Shown here: in pieces, positions 5,722 through 9,675 of the stretch | How positions within the stretch are numbered: position 1 is the stretch's first letter | How the letters are laid out: each line of letters begins with the position of its first letter | Assembly (NCBI GenBank): GCA_013694825.1 | Contig: JACDBR010000041.1 | Coordinates: 1 to 9,675 of the forward strand | DNA length: 9,675 nt | Reading direction: 5' to 3' | Source: Solirubrobacterales bacterium | GTDB lineage: Bacteria; Actinomycetota; Thermoleophilia; Solirubrobacterales; 70-9 | The notes under the pieces: model-generated | Seen by the model: the letters and a program-made list of their open reading frames with translations, nothing else | The model's database searches: none | What the model was told of the DNA's origin: nothing | Translations under genes and position numbers: made by a program

Positions 5722-6933
5722 TTAGTTGCGCGGGAACCTGGTCACGGTGAGGTGTCCGCGCCTGACCCGCGCCTTGTCCGACTCGCCGGCGATGGCCAGC
5801 AACGGCTTCGCCCGGGCGATCAGGTTGACGTACAGCGGCCTGCGGCGGCCTGCCGACTTGGTGATGCTCAAGACCCCCGCCTTGCGGGCCGTGCACGGTG
5901 TCCTGTAGCCGCTCGGCCCCTGCGTACAGTTGAAGCCGTTGCGCGGCCCGAAGGTGCCGTCGCCGGCCCCGGTCAGCCGTGCCGAGCCGCTTCGCGTGGT
6001 CGATCGGGGTCCGCGCGCCAGGATGATTCGCGAGCCGATGTAGGCGGGGTAGGGGAGGTGGTCGATGCCGACCGAGTGAACGGCGACGGCACGCAGCTTC
6101 TCGCCCTTGCGCAGGCGCGGCACGGCAACCGAGTGGATCACCCTCGAGCCACGCCGGGCCTCCTCCTCGATTGGGAGCCGATTGACCAGCCGCTCGCGCG
6201 TGCGGCGCTTGGTCGCGCCGGAGCCCGGGCCGCTGCGAGCGATCAGGCTGAGGCGAGCGTGACGCTGCTCGATGCTGCCGTTGGGACGGTCGGCGGCGAC
6301 GGCCACCACGTGGCCCGAACGAGACTTACGGTGGCGCGCGGAGACGATCAGGTTGAGGTGGCAGGAAGGCGCGCAGCGAGGCCGGCGTCGCAGAAGCTGC
6401 GGCTTGCCGACCAGCGTGAGCGTGCAGTGGTGATTGCGATTCGGACGCCGCTGCCCGCAGCGCACCTGCGGACGCGGCGTGAGGCGAATCGACCCTCGTC
6501 CGCCACGTCCGTCGCGGCTGCCGGCGAGCACCGCCTTCGCCGTGACCAGCGGGCTGAAGCGGTAGCGCTTGCCGACGCAGCGCGGGCTCGGGTCCGCGCA
6601 TGTCGTAGAGACCTGCATCTCCGCGAGCGCCTGCAGGCGCGTGCCGCGGCGAAGCCGTGGCAGCCTGCGGGGCCCAAGGCTGAGGATGACGCGTCCGCCG
6701 CCGGCCGTGCGCTTGATATCGAGCCGCTCGATCAGCTCAGCCTTGGAGCCCGTGGTCGCGACCCGAGTGACCGAGCGCGATCCGTCCTCGCCGACACCCC
6801 CGCCTCCGGCGCCTCCCCCTCCGTCGCCTGGAGGAGGCAAGATCGGCGGCAGCGGGGGAAGCTGCGCCAGCGCTCCGGGGGGAGCAGCCATCGCCACGAG
6901 CACGGCGGCGGCGGCGAGGAGCCCTCTGGTCAT
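5722..6933 (-). CDS. Secreted Arg-rich protein with a duplicated Cys-containing domain, function unknown
   Basis: I do not recognise this 403-residue protein. The N-terminus is a classical Sec signal peptide: MTRG, a hydrophobic stretch LLAAAAVLVAMAAPPG, then A21-L22-A23 before Gln24 as a likely signal peptidase I site. A Pro/Gly-rich linker covers about residues 24-50. The rest is strongly basic and seems to hold two copies of one domain. GRVILSLGPRRLPRLRRGTRLQ starts copy 1 near residue 80, and SRVIHSVAVPRLRKGEKLRA starts copy 2 near 263; CHLNLIVSAR (191-200) and LYVNLIARAK (367-376) mark equivalent later strands. Eight cysteines (112, 119, 159, 170, 187, 191, 336, 347) form four close pairs, which suggests disulfides outside the membrane. 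There is no lipobox, no C-terminal membrane anchor and no sortase motif. The ATG follows the upstream gene's stop directly (TAAATG), so translation is probably coupled. The signal peptide and this junction favour this strand over the long + strand frame. Confidence 0.8.
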   Translation of the reverse strand: MTRGLLAAAAVLVAMAAPPGALAQLPPLPPILPPPGDGGGGAGGGGVGEDGSRSVTRVATTGSKAELIERLDIKRTAGGGRVILSLGPRRLPRLRRGTRLQALAEMQVSTTCADPSPRCVGKRYRFSPLVTAKAVLAGSRDGRGGRGSIRLTPRPQVRCGQRRPNRNHHCTLTLVGKPQLLRRRPRCAPSCHLNLIVSARHRKSRSGHVVAVAADRPNGSIEQRHARLSLIARSGPGSGATKRRTRERLVNRLPIEEEARRGSRVIHSVAVPRLRKGEKLRAVAVHSVGIDHLPYPAYIGSRIILARGPRSTTRSGSARLTGAGDGTFGPRNGFNCTQGPSGYRTPCTARKAGVLSITKSAGRRRPLYVNLIARAKPLLAIAGESDKARVRRGHLTVTRFPRN

Positions 6934-7584
6934 TTACGGCGCGACGCCGGGAAAGAAGAAGAAGGTCGGCCGCTTGACGTCGTCGAGATTGGCGCGGATC
7001 TCGACCTGGGCGCCCTCTGGAGCAAGCCCCCGCACCCGCTCGACCAGATCCTCGGCTCGCTGCTCGGTCAGCGCCCCGACCAGCACGTGCGCCCAGTGCG
7101 CCTCTGCATCGAGGCCCTGCTCGCGCAAGCCGGCGGCCAGCTCGTGTGCATCGCGGAAGCCGCCCACGTGGTGGAGGGCGACCTGCCAGTCGTACTCGCC
7201 CGTCCGCTCGAGCTCCTCGCGCTCGTCGGCCTCGTTGCGCCGCCGCTCCGCATCGAGCTGGCCCTCGCTGGTCGGCATCGGCAGCGAGGCGTCCTCCCAG
7301 GCCTCCTCGACCGGGTGCCAGCGGGTCAGGCGGATCCTTGCCTCGAGCGCATCCTCGGAGATCACCCGCTCGATCACTGCCCGCGCCTCGGAGATCGCCG
7401 ACTCGTCGCTCGAGTAGGCGAAGATCCGCGGGCCGTCGCGGGTCACGATCACGCGGCGGCCGAGCCGCTCGCGAAGCTCGTCGTCGAGGTCGAGGGCGCC
7501 GAGCCTGCGCCCGAGCTCCATCCCGCTCTCCGAATAGTCGAGCTCGACCTCGACCCGCCACTCGTCTCTGGGCGCTGTGTCCAT
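6934..7584 (-). CDS. Conserved-looking hypothetical protein with internal duplication
   Basis: The 216-residue product has no signal peptide, no membrane segment and no cysteine, so it should be cytosolic. I cannot name the family. Two similar alpha/beta halves are visible. The first runs from [13 protein letters not shown] (9-21) through [20 protein letters not shown] and a helix to [11 protein letters not shown] (79-89). The second runs from [18 protein letters not shown] (133-150) through [20 protein letters not shown] to AQVEIRAN (192-199). Between them [11 protein letters not shown] and an acidic/Arg-rich helix (about 107-128) form a linker. The tail ends in [11 protein letters not shown]. 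The ATG at 7584 is chosen because the open frame upstream (up to 7779) would run into purL and its composition there is unlike the rest. A TACGAT hexamer six bases before the ATG and the lack of a Shine-Dalgarno site suggest a leaderless message. It is the first gene of a two-gene unit. Confidence 0.78.
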   Translation of the reverse strand: MDTAPRDEWRVEVELDYSESGMELGRRLGALDLDDELRERLGRRVIVTRDGPRIFAYSSDESAISEARAVIERVISEDALEARIRLTRWHPVEEAWEDASLPMPTSEGQLDAERRRNEADEREELERTGEYDWQVALHHVGGFRDAHELAAGLREQGLDAEAHWAHVLVGALTEQRAEDLVERVRGLAPEGAQVEIRANLDDVKRPTFFFFPGVAP

Positions 7585-7590
7585 CAGCGG

Positions 7591-7596
7591 ATCGTA
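7591..7596 (-). promoter_or_regulatory. Candidate -10 of the reverse two-gene unit
   Basis: On the - strand the hexamer reads TACGAT and lies six bases before the ATG of the 216-residue gene. No TTGACA-like -35 is seen; the expected -35 position falls inside the 16-bp palindrome at 7613-7628. If used, transcription would start at or next to the start codon. Confidence 0.35.
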
Positions 7597-7612
7597 CGGG
7601 CTTGGCGCCACG

Positions 7613-7628
7613 CTCGCCCGCGGGCGAG
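7613..7628. promoter_or_regulatory. Perfect 16-bp palindrome in divergent intergenic region, possible operator
   Basis: CTCGCCCGCGGGCGAG is its own reverse complement over all 16 bases. It lies in the 100-bp gap between the reverse two-gene unit and purL. It covers the position where the -35 of the reverse unit would be, and is about 40 bases upstream of the purL -10 candidate. A dimeric regulator acting on one or both sides would fit; no particular regulator can be named. Its GC-only core means chance is a real alternative. Confidence 0.45.
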
Positions 7629-7641
7629 GCGATCGAGCCGA

Positions 7642-7659
7642 GCCCCTCCGGCGTGGGGC
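7642..7659 (+). other. Short inverted repeat upstream of purL
   Basis: GCCCC (7642-7646) and GGGGC (7655-7659) can pair across an 8-base loop, just before the candidate purL -10. With only five pairs in GC-rich DNA it may be chance; it could also be a DNA-level half-site pair near the -35 position. Confidence 0.2.
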
Positions 7660-7666
7660 GAACCGG

Positions 7667-7672
7667 GATACT
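7667..7672 (+). promoter_or_regulatory. Candidate -10 of purL
   Basis: GATACT matches four of six bases of TATAAT and lies 12 bases before the TTG start. No good -35 is visible 16-18 bases upstream. Because purL is separated from purQ by opposite-strand genes, it needs its own promoter somewhere in this 100-bp gap, which supports the site more than its sequence does. Confidence 0.4.
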
Positions 7673-7684
7673 GCGCTGCCGCCC

Positions 7685-9675
7685 TTGACCCCCGCCGCCG
7701 GACAGAGCGCCCACCGAGAGCTCGGCCTGACCGATTCCGAGTACGAGCGAATCGTCGAGCTGATCGGCCGCGAGCCCAACGGCGTGGAGCTGGCGATGTT
7801 CTCGCTGCTGTGGTCCGAGCACTGCGCCTACAAGCACTCCCGCAAGCTCTTGCGGCGATTGCCGACCGCGGGACCGCGCGTGGTGATGGGCCCGGGCGAG
7901 AACGCCGGCGCCGTCGACGTCGGCGATGGCTGGTCGATCGCGTTCAAGGTGGAGTCTCACAATCATCCCAGCGCCGTCGAGCCCTTCCAGGGCGCCGCCA
8001 CCGGCGTCGGGGGCATCCTGCGCGACGTGTTCGCGCTCGGCGCGCGGCCGATCGCGATTCTCGACTCGCTGCGCTTCGGCGAGCTCGACTCGGAGCGCTC
8101 GCGCTACCTGTTCGAGCGCGTCGTCGCCGGGATCGGCCACTACGGCAACTCGATCGGCGTGCCGACGGTCGGCGGCGAGGTCGCCTTCGAGGGCCCCTAT
8201 GAGCAGAATTGCCTAGTCAACGCGATGTGCGTCGGAATCGCCCGCACCGAGCGCCTGATCCGCTCGGCCGCAACGGGGCCCGGCAACAAGCTGGTCCTGT
8301 TCGGCGCATCGACCGGGCGAGACGGGATCGGCGGCGCCTCCGTGCTCGCCTCGGCCGAGCTCGAAGCTGGCGCAGAGAAGCGCCCGACGGTTCAGATCGG
8401 CGATCCGTTCGAGGAGAAGAAGGTGCTCGAATGCTGCCTCGAGCTGCTCGACTCGGAGCTGCTCGTCGCGCTCCAGGACCTCGGCGCGGCCGGCCTCACC
8501 TCCTCGGCCGGCGAGATGGCGTCCAAGGGCGGCGTCGGGATGGAGATCGACGTCGCCCAGGTGCCGCTGCGCGAAGCCGACATGGAGCCGTTCGAGATCA
8601 TGGTCTCCGAATCGCAGGAGCGGATGCTGGCGGTCGTCGACCCGAGCCGAGTCGACGCGGTGCTGGAGGTATGCGAGCGCTGGGAGACCGGGGCGGCGGT
8701 GATCGGCGAGCTGACCGAGGGCGGGTTGATGCGGGTCCTGCGGGCCGGTGAGCCGGTCGGCGAGGTGCCGGTCTCGGCGTTGGTCGACGAGTGCCCGCTG
8801 TACGAGCTCGACCCGGTCGCGCCCGAGGACTGGATGTACGCGGGTCGCGAGGGGGGCGGCTTCACCCGCCAGGGCGCCGTCGAGCAGGGGTCCGCCGAGC
8901 CGGCCGAGGAGCTGCTGGCGCTGCTCGCCTCGCCGACGATCGCCTCGAAGCGCTGGGCGTTCGAGCAGTACGACCAGATCGTCGGCTCGCGGACGGCCCG
9001 CCGACCGGGATCGGCCGACGCGGCGGTGCTCCTCGTCGGCGAGTCGGGCCGCGCGATCGGGATCTCGATCGACGGCAATGGGCGCCGCGTCGCCTGCGAC
9101 CCCTACGCGGGCACCGTCGAGGCAGTGCTCGAGTGCGCTCAGAACCTGGCCTGCGTCGGCGCTGAGCCACTCGGGCTCACCAACTGCCTCAACTTCGGCA
9201 ACCCGGAGAAGCCGAACGTCGCATGGCAGCTCGATCGCTCGACCCGCGCCCTGGCCGACGCCTGCGGGGCGCTCGGCGTGCCCGTCGTCGGCGGCAACGT
9301 CTCGCTCTACAACGAAACCGAGCACGGCCCGATCTACCCGACCCCCGTCGTCGGCATGGTCGGCGAGATCCCCAATCCGGCACGCGTCGTGACCGCGGCG
9401 CTCGCCGACGGCGATTCGATCGCTCTGCTCGGCGCCTTCGCGCCTTCGCTCGCGGGCTCGGAGCTGGCGAAGCTCCGAGGCCGGCTCGGGCCCGGGCTGC
9501 CCGTGCCGGTGATCGGCGAGGTCGCCCGCGTGATCGGCTTCGTGCGCGAGGCCGTGCGGGCGGGCAGGGTCCGCGCAGCGCACGACATCAGCGATGGCGG
9601 TCTCGCCTGCGCGGTCGCGGAGATGGCGATCGCAAGCCGCGTCGGCGCAAAGGTCGCCCTCCCGGACGCCCTGGT
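7685..9675 (+). CDS. purL: Phosphoribosylformylglycinamidine synthase subunit PurL, 3'-truncated by window
   Basis: PurL is the synthetase subunit of FGAM synthase; it uses ATP and ammonia from PurQ to convert FGAR to FGAM. The frame is open from TTG at 7685 to the window end, giving 663 residues of an expected 740 or so, so about 80 C-terminal residues are outside. This is the small PurL that needs PurS and PurQ. Motifs include [20 protein letters not shown] with HCAYKHS after it (catalytic-region His46), [19 protein letters not shown] (His92, His94), [29 protein letters not shown] (501-510), [10 protein letters not shown] (536-545) and HDISDGG (633-639), in the order expected for the duplicated PurM-like halves. 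TTG at 7685 gives [23 protein letters not shown], matching the usual N-terminal LGLxxxEYERI helix; there is no better start. No Shine-Dalgarno site precedes it. It is divergent from the 216-residue gene. Confidence 0.96.
   Translation, partial: MTPAAGQSAHRELGLTDSEYERIVELIGREPNGVELAMFSLLWSEHCAYKHSRKLLRRLPTAGPRVVMGPGENAGAVDVGDGWSIAFKVESHNHPSAVEPFQGAATGVGGILRDVFALGARPIAILDSLRFGELDSERSRYLFERVVAGIGHYGNSIGVPTVGGEVAFEGPYEQNCLVNAMCVGIARTERLIRSAATGPGNKLVLFGASTGRDGIGGASVLASAELEAGAEKRPTVQIGDPFEEKKVLECCLELLDSELLVALQDLGAAGLTSSAGEMASKGGVGMEIDVAQVPLREADMEPFEIMVSESQERMLAVVDPSRVDAVLEVCERWETGAAVIGELTEGGLMRVLRAGEPVGEVPVSALVDECPLYELDPVAPEDWMYAGREGGGFTRQGAVEQGSAEPAEELLALLASPTIASKRWAFEQYDQIVGSRTARRPGSADAAVLLVGESGRAIGISIDGNGRRVACDPYAGTVEAVLECAQNLACVGAEPLGLTNCLNFGNPEKPNVAWQLDRSTRALADACGALGVPVVGGNVSLYNETEHGPIYPTPVVGMVGEIPNPARVVTAALADGDSIALLGAFAPSLAGSELAKLRGRLGPGLPVPVIGEVARVIGFVREAVRAGRVRAAHDISDGGLACAVAEMAIASRVGAKVALPDAL

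Noticed and set aside
4517..5896. A 459-codon open frame on the - strand across purC, purS and purQ
   Set aside because: It would overlap four real genes in antisense and has no domain features.
7613..7628. The 16-bp palindrome as a terminator stem
   Set aside because: It lies between two divergent gene starts, where a terminator is not expected, and has no loop or T tract.
7585..7779. Extended start of the 216-residue protein at 7779
   Set aside because: The extension would overlap the purL coding start and is Arg/Ser/Pro-rich low-complexity sequence; the ATG at 7584 has a -10-like hexamer just upstream and begins the ordered-looking part.
5716..8202. An 828-codon open frame on the + strand covering the reverse module and running into purL
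   Set aside because: It is antisense to two genes with better evidence (signal peptide, TAAATG junction, domain-like repeats), overlaps purL in a different frame, and its translation is low-complexity Arg/Ala/Gly text without domain motifs. It is a GC-rich shadow frame.
8213..9583. A 456-codon open frame on the - strand inside purL
   Set aside because: Wholly antisense to well-conserved PurL, with a composition typical of antisense frames in GC-rich coding DNA and no recognisable motif.

Overview
The window is a high-GC stretch of bacterial chromosome. It most resembles an actinobacterium, possibly of the Thermoleophilia/Solirubrobacterales type. That placement is an inference from the very GC-rich codon use, the many GTG and TTG starts, start codons lacking a Shine-Dalgarno site but sitting close behind a -10-like hexamer, and the small-PurL/PurS/PurQ form of FGAM synthase. 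No 16S rRNA or other phylogenetic marker is present.

Most of the window is a de novo purine (IMP/AMP) biosynthesis cluster on the + strand: purD (5' end cut off by the window), purE, purB, a PAPS-type sulfotransferase gene, purC, purS, purQ, and, after a 2-kb interruption, purL (3' end cut off). Together these supply GAR synthetase (PurD), the three-part FGAM synthase (PurS, PurQ, PurL), a PurE-family AIR carboxylation enzyme, SAICAR synthetase (PurC) and adenylosuccinate lyase (PurB). purF, purN/purT, purM, purH and purK are not in the window. The sulfotransferase start overlaps the purB stop by 4 bases, as purQ's start overlaps the purS stop, so both look translationally coupled.

The interruption between purQ and purL is two genes on the - strand, joined as TAAATG. 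The upstream one encodes a 216-residue cytosolic protein with an apparent internal duplication. The downstream one encodes a 403-residue secreted, Arg-rich, Cys-containing protein that also seems to be built from two repeats. I recognise neither. They are convergent with purQ across a 50-bp gap with two back-to-back hairpins, and divergent from purL across a 100-bp gap with a perfect 16-bp palindrome.

Regulatory structure is concentrated in the short intergenic gaps. Upstream of purC there is a tandem 20-bp repeat whose second copy carries a candidate -35, followed by a 17-bp spacer and a -10. purC, purS, purL and the 216-residue gene all have a TAnnnT-like or GATACT hexamer only 6-13 bases before the start codon, suggesting leaderless or near-leaderless transcripts; purE instead has a good Shine-Dalgarno sequence. 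No gap between genes exceeds about 100 bases. I saw no tRNA or rRNA gene, CRISPR array, insertion sequence or phage gene. No strikingly new multi-gene system is evident; the least explained parts are the reverse two-gene module and the sulfotransferase.
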